A stretch of 64,000 bases of DNA from positions 33,281 to 97,280 of the forward strand of contig JADCLI010000020.1 in the NCBI GenBank assembly GCA_016803235.1. Reading direction: 5' to 3'. Numbering within the stretch: position 1 is the stretch's first letter; each line of letters starts with the position of its first letter. The position numbers and the translations under genes are program-made. Below, one piece after another: positions 1-8,389 of this stretch. A model generated the notes under the pieces. It was given only the letters and a program-made list of their open reading frames with translations, was not told where the DNA came from and searched no databases. This stretch comes from Pimelobacter simplex (GTDB lineage Bacteria > Actinomycetota > Actinomycetes > Propionibacteriales > Nocardioidaceae).

Positions 1-1298
1 AACCTGGGACCCCCGGGCGTCGCTACACCGTCTGGATCGTCGGGCTCCTCGTCTACGCCCTCGCGGTCTTCCACCGCAGCAGCCTCGCCGTCGCCGGCCT
101 CGCCGCGACCGAGCGCTTCGACATCTCGGCCAGCCAGCTGGCGTCCTTCACGGTGCTCCAGCTCCTGGTCTACGCCTCGATGCAGATCCCGGTCGGGCTG
201 ATGGTCGACCGGTTCGGGTCGCGGACCGTGCTCACGGTCGCGATCACCGTGGTCAGCGCGGGTCAGGCGGCGTTCGCGTTCGCCGACAGCTACCCGCTGG
301 CCCTCGGCGCCCGGGTGCTGGTCGGTGCGGGCGACGCGATGACCTTCATCTGTGTGCTGCGGCTGGTCTCCTCGTGGTTCCCGCGCCGCCAGGTGCCCCT
401 GATCAGCCAGCTCACCGGCAACCTCGGCCAGCTCGGCGCTCTCGCCGCGGCCGCGCCGATGACCTGGGCGCTGGGCCACCTCGGCTGGACCCGGGCCTAC
501 CTCGGCGGCGCGCTCGTCGGTCTCGTCGCGCTCGTCGTGCTGCGGGTGCTGCTCCACGACTCGCCGGCGCAGGCCCACCTGCGCGGCGTACCGATGACGG
601 CGCGGGCGCTTGCCGCCAGCCTGGCCGCGTCGTGGGCCCAGCCCGGGACCCGGCTCGGGCTGTGGGTGCACTTCTCGACGCCGTTCAGCACGACCCTGAT
701 GGGCCTGCTGTGGGGCTTCCCGTTCCTGGTGACGGCCGAGCACGTCTCGGCCGGTACGGCGAGCGCCCTGCTCTCCCTGCTCGTGGCGACCTCGGTGGGC
801 TACGGCCCCCTGCTCGGCTGGCTGGTCGGGCGGCACCCGTGGCACCGCTCGACGACGGCCCTGGTCATCGTCGGGGCACTCGCCACGGTGTGGGCGCTGG
901 TGCTGCTCTGGCCCGGCGACGCGCCACTGCCGCTGCTCGTCGTGCTCATCATCGTCGTCGGCGCGGGCGGCCCGGGCTCGATGATCGGCTTCGACGTCGC
1001 CCGCACCAGCAATCCCGACCATCGCACGGCGAGCGCCAGCGGGATCATCAACGTCGGCGGCTTCACCTCGGGACTGCTGGCCGTGCTCGCCGTCGGGGCG
1101 GTACTGGACGTCCTGACGCCGGGGTCGCAGGACTACACGCCCGCGGCGTTCCGGTGGGCGATGGCGACCCAGTACGTGCTGTGGGCCGTCGGGGTGGTGC
1201 AGGTGCTTCGCTACCGGCGACGGATCCGCTCGCTGACCACGCGCGAGCAGGTGGCCGGTGGGTCGTCGATGGTCGAGCTCACACCCGGCGCGCGCTGA
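1..1298 (+). CDS. MFS transporter, 5'-truncated by window edge
   Basis: The reading frame is open from position 3 to the TGA at 1296-1298, so the true start lies left of the window. The visible part (about 430 residues) opens in the first membrane helix (YTVWIVGLLVYALAVFHRSS). It then shows the MFS loop 2-3 signature as GLMVDRFGSR, followed by many hydrophobic helices. This is a secondary transporter of the inner membrane. The HRSS segment after helix 1 and the PVG-DRFG pattern resemble the nitrate/sugar-phosphate/MFS_1 group, but the substrate cannot be read. The last 20 bp overlap the end of the convergent channel gene. Confidence 0.85.
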   Translation, partial: PGTPGRRYTVWIVGLLVYALAVFHRSSLAVAGLAATERFDISASQLASFTVLQLLVYASMQIPVGLMVDRFGSRTVLTVAITVVSAGQAAFAFADSYPLALGARVLVGAGDAMTFICVLRLVSSWFPRRQVPLISQLTGNLGQLGALAAAAPMTWALGHLGWTRAYLGGALVGLVALVVLRVLLHDSPAQAHLRGVPMTARALAASLAASWAQPGTRLGLWVHFSTPFSTTLMGLLWGFPFLVTAEHVSAGTASALLSLLVATSVGYGPLLGWLVGRHPWHRSTTALVIVGALATVWALVLLWPGDAPLPLLVVLIIVVGAGGPGSMIGFDVARTSNPDHRTASASGIINVGGFTSGLLAVLAVGAVLDVLTPGSQDYTPAAFRWAMATQYVLWAVGVVQVLRYRRRIRSLTTREQVAGGSSMVELTPGAR

Positions 1299-1965
1299 GC
1301 CCGACGAGACGGGCGACCACGAGCGCGACGTAGAAGACGCCGGCGACCTGCTCCACCATCACCAGCGACCGTGCCTGGTTCACGACCGGGTAGACGTCGG
1401 ACAGGCCGACGCTGGTCAGGGTGGTGAAGGAGAGGAAGAGCATCTCGAACCAGCTCAGCGGGGTTCCGCCGTCGGGGCTGTTGAAGCCCACGAACGAGCC
1501 CGGCCAGAGCACCTGCGCCGCGGCGTACAGGTACGCGAACGCCCAGGCGACCACGGTGAAGGCGGCGCCCGTCGCGAAGATCTCGTCGACCGTCACCCGG
1601 TCGTCGTGGAACAGGTAGCGGATCATCGCGTAGGAGACGAAGAAGTAGAACGGGACGTGGAAGGCGGCGGAGGCCAGCACGATCCAGGCCACGTCCGGCT
1701 GGATGGCCTCGAGCACGGCGAGGACGACGGCCGGGGCGCCCAGCAGCACGACCACCCAGCGCAGGGTCGTGGTACGCCGCACGGCCCAGACCGCGGACAG
1801 CACGACCACCATCTGGAAGACGCCGACGACCGCGCGTCCGGCAGCGGAGCCCTCGAGCGCGGGATACGCCAGCACGACGACGAGCTGGGCCGCCAGCAGG
1901 AGCGCGGAGGGGTGGCGACCGATGACTTCCAGTGGCCGGGACGGCCGCGAGGCGGGGGACTGCAC
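1279..1965 (-). CDS. Ion-channel family membrane protein (S5-pore-S6 type)
   Basis: A 228-residue membrane protein with six likely helices (about residues 20-36, 44-62, 69-88, 93-118, 130-152, 198-222). A pore-loop-like segment lies at 172-192, just before the last helix, as in two-TM or six-TM potassium channels. The expected filter TVGYGD appears as TSVGLSD (184-190), so ion selectivity is uncertain. The start is a GTG at 1965. A TAnnnT box (TAGGAT, 1977-1972) ends 6 nt upstream, which suggests a leaderless mRNA. The gene ends by overlapping the convergent MFS gene by 20 bp. Family assignment rests on topology and the pore motif only. Confidence 0.65.
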   Translation of the reverse strand: MQSPASRPSRPLEVIGRHPSALLLAAQLVVVLAYPALEGSAAGRAVVGVFQMVVVLSAVWAVRRTTTLRWVVVLLGAPAVVLAVLEAIQPDVAWIVLASAAFHVPFYFFVSYAMIRYLFHDDRVTVDEIFATGAAFTVVAWAFAYLYAAAQVLWPGSFVGFNSPDGGTPLSWFEMLFLSFTTLTSVGLSDVYPVVNQARSLVMVEQVAGVFYVALVVARLVGLSARRV

Positions 1966-2073
1966 GGCCCGATCCTAGGTTCGCCCCGGCGTGACCCCGG
2001 CCACGCCGGAGGCGTTGTCGAGGAAAGAGGGAGAAATTCGACCGCGGTCCGACCATGTCGCCTTGGTCACAAC

Positions 2074-2091
2074 GAGAACGTGTTCTAATAT
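2074..2091 (+). promoter_or_regulatory. KstR box plus -10 of the mce4-like operon
   Basis: GAGAACGTGTTCTA (2074-2087) matches the KstR consensus TnnAACnnGTTnnA except at the first base. It merges into TAATAT (2086-2091), a very good -10. A start near 2098 leaves a leader of about 50 nt before yrbE4A, with GGAGAGGAG at 2130-2138 as ribosome-binding site. Bound repressor would cover the -10. Confidence 0.75.
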
Positions 2092-2146
2092 CGCCGGGTC
2101 CCGGGAGCGGGACCGGCGGGAACATCGTGGGGAGAGGAGTCGGGGC

Positions 2147-2920
2147 GTGGCCTTCAATGCCATGGCGGTCGTGCGTGGCCCTGGCGAGATCGCACTGATG
2201 GTCGTCGAGGTCACCAAGCGGATCTTCACCCGGCCCTTCCAGTTCCGGGAGTTCCTCGAGCAGGCCTGGTTCGTCACCAGCGTGACGCTGATGCCGACGA
2301 TCATGGTCTCGATCCCGTTCGGCGCGGTCATCTCGCTCCAAGTCGGCAACCTCACCGGCCAGCTCGGTGCCCAGTCCTTCGCCGGCGCGACCGCTGTGCT
2401 GGCCACCGTGCGCGAGGCGGCACCGATGGCGGCCGCCATGATCATCGCCGGTGCCGCCGGCTCGGCGATCTGCTCCGACCTCGGCGCCCGCAAGATCCGC
2501 GAGGAGATCGATGCCATGGAGGTCCTCGGCATCGACCCGCTCGAGCGCCTGGTGGCCCCCCGCGTCGTCGCGACCATGTTCGTCGCCTTCATGATCAACG
2601 GCATCGTGATCGGCACCGGCATCGGCGGAGGCTACTTCTTCACCGTGATCGTCCAGGGTGGGTCGGCGGGCGCGTTCCTGTCGTCGTTCACCGCCCTCGC
2701 CTCGCTGCCGGACCTCTACATCGCGATGATCAAGGCGATCATCTTCGGCTGGCTCGCCGCGATCATCGGCGCCTACAAGGGCCTCAACGCGGGCGGCGGG
2801 CCGAGCGGCGTGGGCCGGGCGGTCAACGAGTCGGTGATCATCGCCTTCATGGCGCTGTTCTTCCTCAACGCCGTGATCACCGCGATCTACTTCCAGGTCG
2901 CTCCGCCGGTGGGGTTGTGA
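2147..2920 (+). CDS. yrbE4A: YrbE4A-like MlaE-family permease of Mce importer
   Basis: A 257-residue polytopic membrane protein of the MlaE/YrbE family, one of the two permease subunits of an Mce lipid importer. It shows the family's EEIDAMEVLGIDPLERLVAPR coupling-helix region and the GxxGGGPSGVGRAVN region near the C-terminus. The GTG at 2147 was chosen because GGAGAGGAG sits 8 nt upstream and homology begins there; an in-frame extension to 1991 would run through the promoter. It overlaps yrbE4B at GTGA. A KstR-type box upstream and downstream sterol genes point to an Mce4 (sterol) role, which is inferred. The MlaF-type ATPase is not encoded here. Confidence 0.9.
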   Translation: MAFNAMAVVRGPGEIALMVVEVTKRIFTRPFQFREFLEQAWFVTSVTLMPTIMVSIPFGAVISLQVGNLTGQLGAQSFAGATAVLATVREAAPMAAAMIIAGAAGSAICSDLGARKIREEIDAMEVLGIDPLERLVAPRVVATMFVAFMINGIVIGTGIGGGYFFTVIVQGGSAGAFLSSFTALASLPDLYIAMIKAIIFGWLAAIIGAYKGLNAGGGPSGVGRAVNESVIIAFMALFFLNAVITAIYFQVAPPVGL

Positions 2921-3759
2921 TGGCTGCCGCCGGAGAGTTCCTCGCCAACAGCTACAAGAGCGGTCGCTCCTCCCTCGAGGGGTACGGCGACCAGCTGCTC
3001 TTCTACGTCAAGGCGCTCGCCTGGGCGCCGCGCGCGATCAGGCGCTACCCGCGCGAGATCCTGAACACCCTCGCCGAGGTCGCCTTCGGCGCGGGCGGGC
3101 TGAGCCTGATCCTGGGCTCGGTCGGCGTGATCGCGTTCATGGCGTTCTTCGCCGGCACCGAGGTCGGCATCCAGGGCTACGCCTCGCTGAGCCAGATCGG
3201 CGTCGCGAAGTTCAGCGCGTTCATCTCCGCCTACTTCAACACCCGCGAGGTCGCCCCCCTGGTGTCCGCGATCGCGCTGGCCGCGACGGTGGGCTGCGGC
3301 TACACCGCGCGCCTGGGTGCGATGCGGATCTCGGAGGAGATCGACGCCCTCGAGGTGATGGGCATCCCGTCGCTGCCGTTCCTCGTCACGACCCGGATGA
3401 TCGCCGCCTTCGTCGCGGTCATCCCGCTCTACATCGTCGCGCTGTGTGCGTCGTACCTCTCCCCGCGGCTGATCGTCACCATGATCTACGGGCAGTCCGG
3501 CGGCACCTACGACCACTACTTCCTGCAGTTCCTGCCGCCGATCGACATGATCTGGTCGTTCTTCAAGCTGCTCTTCCTCGCCGTCGCGGTGATCCTCATC
3601 CACTGCTACTACGGCTACACCGCCTCGGGCGGGCCCGCCGGCGTCGGCCGCGCGGTCGGCAAGGCGATCCGCACCAGCATCGTGACCATCGTGATGGCCG
3701 ACTTCTTCCTGACCTTCGCCATCTGGGGATCCACGACGACCGTCCGGATCACGGGGTGA
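2917..3759 (+). CDS. yrbE4B: YrbE4B-like MlaE-family permease of Mce importer
   Basis: The second MlaE-family permease, 280 residues from GTG 2917; an ATG directly follows at 2920 and could be the start instead. The EEIDALEVMGIPSLPFLVTTR motif and the GGPAGVGRAVGKAIRTS motif mirror those of the first permease. The two would form the membrane heterodimer beneath the Mce protein tube. The start codon overlaps the stop of yrbE4A, so translation is probably coupled. The next gene follows 7 bp downstream. Confidence 0.9.
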   Translation: MMAAAGEFLANSYKSGRSSLEGYGDQLLFYVKALAWAPRAIRRYPREILNTLAEVAFGAGGLSLILGSVGVIAFMAFFAGTEVGIQGYASLSQIGVAKFSAFISAYFNTREVAPLVSAIALAATVGCGYTARLGAMRISEEIDALEVMGIPSLPFLVTTRMIAAFVAVIPLYIVALCASYLSPRLIVTMIYGQSGGTYDHYFLQFLPPIDMIWSFFKLLFLAVAVILIHCYYGYTASGGPAGVGRAVGKAIRTSIVTIVMADFFLTFAIWGSTTTVRITG

Positions 3760-3766
3760 GCCGGCC

Positions 3767-5080
3767 ATGCTGATCAACATCCACCACGACAGTGCCAGGG
3801 AGCACAACCGTCTCCTCGTCGCCGGCGTCGTGTTCCTGTCCACGATCGCGCTGCTGGTGTGGCTCTCGATCGCGATCTACAACAAGACCTTCGACAGCTC
3901 GACGGTCGTGACGGTCAAGGCGGACCGGGCCGGCCTCCAGCTGGCCAAGTTCGGCGACGTGCGGATCAACGGCGTCCTGGTCGGCCGGGTCGACCAGATC
4001 GACCAGGACGGCGAGCAGGCCGAGATCACCCTCGCCCTCGACAACGACGCCGCGAAGAAGATCCCCGCCAACGTGAACGTGCGGATCCTGCCGACGACCC
4101 TGTTCGGCCAGAAGTTCGTCGCGCTGGTCCGGCCGGAGGCCGCGAGCGGCCACCTCCAGGACGGCGACGTGATCCCCTCGGACCGGGTGGAGACCAATGT
4201 CGAGCTGAGCCAGGTGCTCGCCGACCTCTTCCCCCTCCTGCGTGCGGTGCGCCCCGCCGACCTCAACGCCACGCTCCACGCCCTGGCCACCGCGCTCGAG
4301 GGGCGCGGCGACCAGCTCGGCGCGACGATGGACCAGCTCGGCGACTACATCGGCGCGATCGACGACCACCTGCCGACCCTGCGCCAGGACCTGGTCGCGC
4401 TGGCCGACGTCGCCGACGCCTACGACGTCGCCGCGCCCGACCTGCTCGACGTGCTCGACAACGTCACGGTCACCAGCAAGACCGTCACCGAGAAGGCCGA
4501 GGACCTCGACGTCTTCTTCTCCGACCTCACCGGCCTGTCCGACACCGCGACCAAGTTCCTCGCCGACAACGAGCAGAACCTGATCCGGATGGGCCAGGTC
4601 ACCGCACCGGTGCTCGACCTGCTGGCGGAGTACTCCCCGGAGTTCCCCTGCCTGATCCGTGGCGCCGCCAACTACGCACCGATCCTGTCCAAGACGTTCG
4701 AGGGCAACGTGGTGAAGCAGTACATCGAGTTCTTCCAGCCGCAGTTCCGGGCCTACGACGAGCGCGACCTGCCCTCCTACGGCGAGGTCGGCCACGGTCC
4801 CTGGTGCCTGGGTCTGCCGGACTTCACCGTCCCGGCGCCCGCCCACCCACTCGACCAGGGCTCCGACATCGACGAGAAGGGCGGCTTCTCGCCGCTGCCG
4901 CTGCAGGGCCTGCTGGGCCGACCCGCCGCCATCGACAGCGGGTACGCCGGCAGCGTGGCCGAGCAGCGCGTCGTCAACGCGATGCTCGCCGGCGAGAGCG
5001 GCAGTGACCCGGCCGCGTACGGCGCGCTCGGCACGCTGCTCTACGGCCCGGTCGTCCGCGAAGGGAGGGCAGCCGGATGA
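3767..5080 (+). CDS. mce4A: Mce4A-like MCE/MlaD substrate-binding protein
   Basis: A 437-residue MCE-family protein. A single N-terminal membrane anchor (about residues 16-37) is followed by an MlaD beta-barrel domain (about 40-125, with FGDVRINGVLVGRVDQI and PTTLFGQKFV), then a long helical region and a proline-rich C-terminal part. MCE proteins assemble into a hexameric channel that passes hydrophobic substrate from the outer envelope to the YrbE permeases. It is first of six mce genes in the usual A-F order and ends by a 4-bp overlap with the next (ATGA at 5077). Confidence 0.9.
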   Translation: MLINIHHDSAREHNRLLVAGVVFLSTIALLVWLSIAIYNKTFDSSTVVTVKADRAGLQLAKFGDVRINGVLVGRVDQIDQDGEQAEITLALDNDAAKKIPANVNVRILPTTLFGQKFVALVRPEAASGHLQDGDVIPSDRVETNVELSQVLADLFPLLRAVRPADLNATLHALATALEGRGDQLGATMDQLGDYIGAIDDHLPTLRQDLVALADVADAYDVAAPDLLDVLDNVTVTSKTVTEKAEDLDVFFSDLTGLSDTATKFLADNEQNLIRMGQVTAPVLDLLAEYSPEFPCLIRGAANYAPILSKTFEGNVVKQYIEFFQPQFRAYDERDLPSYGEVGHGPWCLGLPDFTVPAPAHPLDQGSDIDEKGGFSPLPLQGLLGRPAAIDSGYAGSVAEQRVVNAMLAGESGSDPAAYGALGTLLYGPVVREGRAAG

Positions 5081-6168
5081 ACCCCGGGGGCAACCAGCGC
5101 AACGCGGCGACCAGGTCCGCGGCGATCAAGCTCGCGGTCTTCACGATGGTGTCGGTGTTCGTGACCGGTCTGCTGGCCGTGATCATGGGCAACGTCGGCT
5201 TCGGCGACCGCAACGAGTACCACGCGATCTTCACCAACGCCACGATGCTGGGGAAGGGCGACGACGTCCGGGTCGCCGGCGTCAACGTCGGCGAGGTGAA
5301 GAAGGTCGAGCACTACCGCCGCACGATGGCCAAGGTGACCTTCAAGGTCGACGCCGGCGTGAAGATGACCTCCGCCTCCAGGGCCGAGATCCGGTTCCTC
5401 AACCTGGTCGGGGACCGCTACATGGCCCTCGAGCAGGGCACCGGCGCCGCCGAGGCGAAGGCACTGGCCGACGGCGCGACCATCCCGGAGGACAGGACCA
5501 AGCCGGCGCTCGACCTCACCGTGCTCTTCGACGGCTTCAAGCCGCTGTTCGCCGCGCTCACCCCGGACCAGGTCAACGAGCTGAGCATGAACCTGGTCCA
5601 GGTGCTCCAGGGCGAGGGCGGCACGGTGAAGAGCCTGCTCGACCACACCGCGTCGCTGACCTCGACCCTCGCCGACCGCGACCAGCTGATCGGTGACGTG
5701 ATCACCAACCTGACCCAGACGCTGAAGACGGTCGACGACCGGCACCAGCAGCTGAGCTCGCTCATCGTGTCGCTCAAGGACTGGATGACCGACCTCGCCG
5801 AGGACCGCGACACCATCGGCTCCTCCCTCGACAACATCTCCGAGCTGACCGTCGCGGTCGCCGACCTGCTGCGCCGCGGCCGGCCGCTGCTCAAGGAGGA
5901 CATCGCCGCCCTGCGCGAGCTCTCCGCGCTGCTCAACAAGAAGGAGAACCGGGACAACCTGGCCAGCCTCCTCAACCGGATGCCGGAGATGATGACCGAC
6001 CAGACCCGCACCGGCACCTACGGCTCCTGGTACCAGTACTACGTCTGCGGCGTCTCGGCCCGCATCCGGCTCCCCATCATCAAGGACCTGCCGATCCTCA
6101 AGGAGCTGCAGGACTACATCACCAACTTCTCCTTCAAGTCCAAGGCGCCGAGGTGTCAGGACCGATGA
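5077..6168 (+). CDS. mce4B: Mce4B-like MCE/MlaD protein
   Basis: A 363-residue MCE-family protein with an N-terminal anchor (about 17-38), an MlaD domain (VRVAGVNVGEVKKVEHYRR; EIRFLNLVGDRYMALEQG) and a helical part containing repeated short heptad-like stretches (LTSTLADRDQLIGDVITNL, LVVSLKDWM-type). It is the second subunit of the heterohexameric Mce tube. AAGGGAGG at 5061-5068 is a clear ribosome-binding site. ATGA overlaps link it to both neighbours. Confidence 0.9.
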   Translation: MNPGGNQRNAATRSAAIKLAVFTMVSVFVTGLLAVIMGNVGFGDRNEYHAIFTNATMLGKGDDVRVAGVNVGEVKKVEHYRRTMAKVTFKVDAGVKMTSASRAEIRFLNLVGDRYMALEQGTGAAEAKALADGATIPEDRTKPALDLTVLFDGFKPLFAALTPDQVNELSMNLVQVLQGEGGTVKSLLDHTASLTSTLADRDQLIGDVITNLTQTLKTVDDRHQQLSSLIVSLKDWMTDLAEDRDTIGSSLDNISELTVAVADLLRRGRPLLKEDIAALRELSALLNKKENRDNLASLLNRMPEMMTDQTRTGTYGSWYQYYVCGVSARIRLPIIKDLPILKELQDYITNFSFKSKAPRCQDR

Positions 6169-7154
6169 ACAAGCACCAGCGCGCACGCGACGCCCGCGTC
6201 CTGCGGCTCGGCGTCATCACGCTCGTCGTGATGGCCGTCGTCTCGGCGGCGACCTTCAACCTCGGCAAGTTCCCGGGCTTCCGCGGCACGACCTACTACG
6301 CCGAGTTCAGCGACGCCAGCGGCATCCACAAGGGCAACATCGTCCAGGTCGGTGGCATCCGCGTCGGCCGGGTCGCCGCGGTCGACCTCGCCGGCGACCG
6401 GGTCAAGGTGAAGTTCGAGATCGACGGCGACGTCGACTTCGGCAAGGAGAGCAGCGCCTCGATCGAGGTCCTCAACCTGCTCGGCGAGAAGTTCCTCGAC
6501 CTCCAGCCCGGTGGCAAGGGCCAGCTCGCCGAGGGCGGCACCATCCCGATGGAGCGCACCCAGGCGGCGTACGACATCGTCGGCGTCTTCGGCGACCTCA
6601 CCACGACGACGGAGGAGATCGACACCCAGCAGCTCGCCCAGGCGCTGGACACGGTGGCCGACACCCTCGACCAGTCGGCACCCGAGATCCAGGCCTCCTT
6701 CGACGGCATCTCCCGGCTCTCGAAGACCATCGCGTCGCGCGACGAGGAGATCCAGACGCTCTTCGACAGCTCGAAGGAGGTCACGAAGGTCCTCGCCGAC
6801 CGCAGCGACGACATCGTCGAGCTGATGAAGAACAGCGACCTGGTGTTCCAGGAGCTGACCAAGCGCAAGGAGGCCGTGCACGCGCTGCTCCTCAACGCTC
6901 GCTCCCTGGCCAAGGAGCTGCGCGGCGTGGTCAAGGACAACGAGCAGCAGATCGGCCCGGCTCTCGCGGAGGTCGACGGCCTGGTGTCCTTCCTGGTCTC
7001 CAAGAAGGACAAGCTCAAGGCGACCCTCGCCGCGCTCGGCCCCTACGTGTCCATCCTCAGCAACATCATCGGCACCGGGCCGTGGTTCGACGCGTACGCC
7101 GCGAACGTCCTCGCGATCCCGACCGGCGAGTTCGTCCCCGGAACGGGGCTCTGA
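6165..7154 (+). CDS. mce4C: Mce4C-like MCE/MlaD protein
   Basis: A 329-residue MCE-family protein with an N-terminal anchor, then an MlaD domain (GNIVQVGGIRVGRVAAVDL; SIEVLNLLGEKFLDLQPGG), then helices with spaced IASRDEEI and LADRSDDI repeats. The start is set at ATG 6165, overlapping the stop of mce4B in ATGA; a GTG at 6153 would add four residues only. It ends 5 bp before mce4D. Confidence 0.9.
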   Translation: MNKHQRARDARVLRLGVITLVVMAVVSAATFNLGKFPGFRGTTYYAEFSDASGIHKGNIVQVGGIRVGRVAAVDLAGDRVKVKFEIDGDVDFGKESSASIEVLNLLGEKFLDLQPGGKGQLAEGGTIPMERTQAAYDIVGVFGDLTTTTEEIDTQQLAQALDTVADTLDQSAPEIQASFDGISRLSKTIASRDEEIQTLFDSSKEVTKVLADRSDDIVELMKNSDLVFQELTKRKEAVHALLLNARSLAKELRGVVKDNEQQIGPALAEVDGLVSFLVSKKDKLKATLAALGPYVSILSNIIGTGPWFDAYAANVLAIPTGEFVPGTGL

Positions 7155-7159
7155 TCGCC

Positions 7160-8389
7160 GTGGTGTCCACCGTCCTCAAGCGCATCGACCGGCGCGTGAT
7201 CGCGCTCGTCGCGGTCGCGCTCGTGCTCGCCGTGACCGTCAACCTGGTCCGCTCGCCGGCCGAGATGAAGACCGTGACCGCCCACTTCCCGCGCGCCGTC
7301 AGCGTCTACGAGGGCACCGACGTGCGGATCCTCGGCGTCAACGTCGGCAAGGTGACCGCCGTGATCCCGGAGGGCAACTCGGTGCGGGTCGAGATGGAGT
7401 ACGACGCGTCGTACCAGGTCCCGGCGAAGGCGCAGGCCGTGATCGTCACCCCCACGCTGGTCGCCGACCGCTTCGTCCAGCTCACCCCCGTCTTCCGGGG
7501 TGGCGACGTGCTGGCCGACGGCGCCGACATCGCGCTGCCGGAGACCGCCGTGCCGGTCGAGCTGGACCGGATCTACGGCAGCCTGCAGGCGCTGACCCGG
7601 GCGCTCGGTCCCAACGGGGTCAACGCCGACGGCACCCTCGACCACCTGCTCGCGGCCGGCACCAAGGCCTTCAGCGGACAGGGCGCGACGGGCAACCAGA
7701 TGATCCAGGACCTCGCCGACGCGGCCCAGACCTTCGGCGACGGCGCCGGGCCGCTGTTCGAGTCGGTCACCCAGCTCGCGAAGTTCACCACCACGCTCGC
7801 GGAGAACGACACACTGGTGCGGGCCTTCATGCAGGACCTGACCGGCGTCTCGGCGATGCTCGCCGAGGAGAGCGACGAGCTGCAGCAGGCCGTCGCCGCC
7901 GTGGCGAAGGCGGTCGGCAGCGTCAAGGGCTTCGTCAAGAACAACCGCGACGCCTTCGTCGCCGACATCGAGAAGCTCACCGAGGTGATGAGCACCATCG
8001 CCTCGGAGAAGGAGAACATCCAGACCGCCGTCGAGGTGGCGCCGGTCGCGATGGGCAACCTGGCGATGGGCTTCGACCACGTCAGCGGAAGCCAGAACTC
8101 CCGCTTCGCCATCGGCGGCAACGTCTGGGACGCCGACGGCTTCATCTGCGGCCTGATCCAGCAGCACCCGGCGATGCCGCCGGCCCTCAAGGACACCGCG
8201 TGCGAGCTCATCGAGAAGCTGATCGAGCCGATCGTGACCAAGCTCCCGTGGCTGCCGCCCGGCTACAAGCAGTACCTGCCCAAGCAGGCCGCCTCGAAGA
8301 AGGGCATCCAGGTGCCGGAGTTCTCCGACGTGTCCTACTCGACCGGCGACGGCGCCTCCGTCCAGAGCCTGCTGGGAGGTGGCTCATGA
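7160..8389 (+). CDS. mce4D: Mce4D-like MCE/MlaD protein
   Basis: A 409-residue MCE-family protein with an N-terminal anchor (RRVIALVAVALVLAVTVNLV) and an MlaD domain (YEGTDVRILGVNVGKVTAVIPEG; TPTLVADRFVQLTP). Its C-terminal tail carries two separated cysteines (FICGLIQQ, TACELIEK) and a KLPWLPPGYKQYL segment typical of MceD. The start is one of two adjacent GTG codons (7160 or 7163); neither has a strong ribosome-binding site, so coupling from mce4C is likely. Confidence 0.88.
   Translation: MVSTVLKRIDRRVIALVAVALVLAVTVNLVRSPAEMKTVTAHFPRAVSVYEGTDVRILGVNVGKVTAVIPEGNSVRVEMEYDASYQVPAKAQAVIVTPTLVADRFVQLTPVFRGGDVLADGADIALPETAVPVELDRIYGSLQALTRALGPNGVNADGTLDHLLAAGTKAFSGQGATGNQMIQDLADAAQTFGDGAGPLFESVTQLAKFTTTLAENDTLVRAFMQDLTGVSAMLAEESDELQQAVAAVAKAVGSVKGFVKNNRDAFVADIEKLTEVMSTIASEKENIQTAVEVAPVAMGNLAMGFDHVSGSQNSRFAIGGNVWDADGFICGLIQQHPAMPPALKDTACELIEKLIEPIVTKLPWLPPGYKQYLPKQAASKKGIQVPEFSDVSYSTGDGASVQSLLGGGS

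Noticed and set aside
1991-2146. Longer N-terminus for the first MlaE permease
   Set aside because: The stretch covers the KstR box, -10 and ribosome-binding site, and the family N-terminus starts at 2147.
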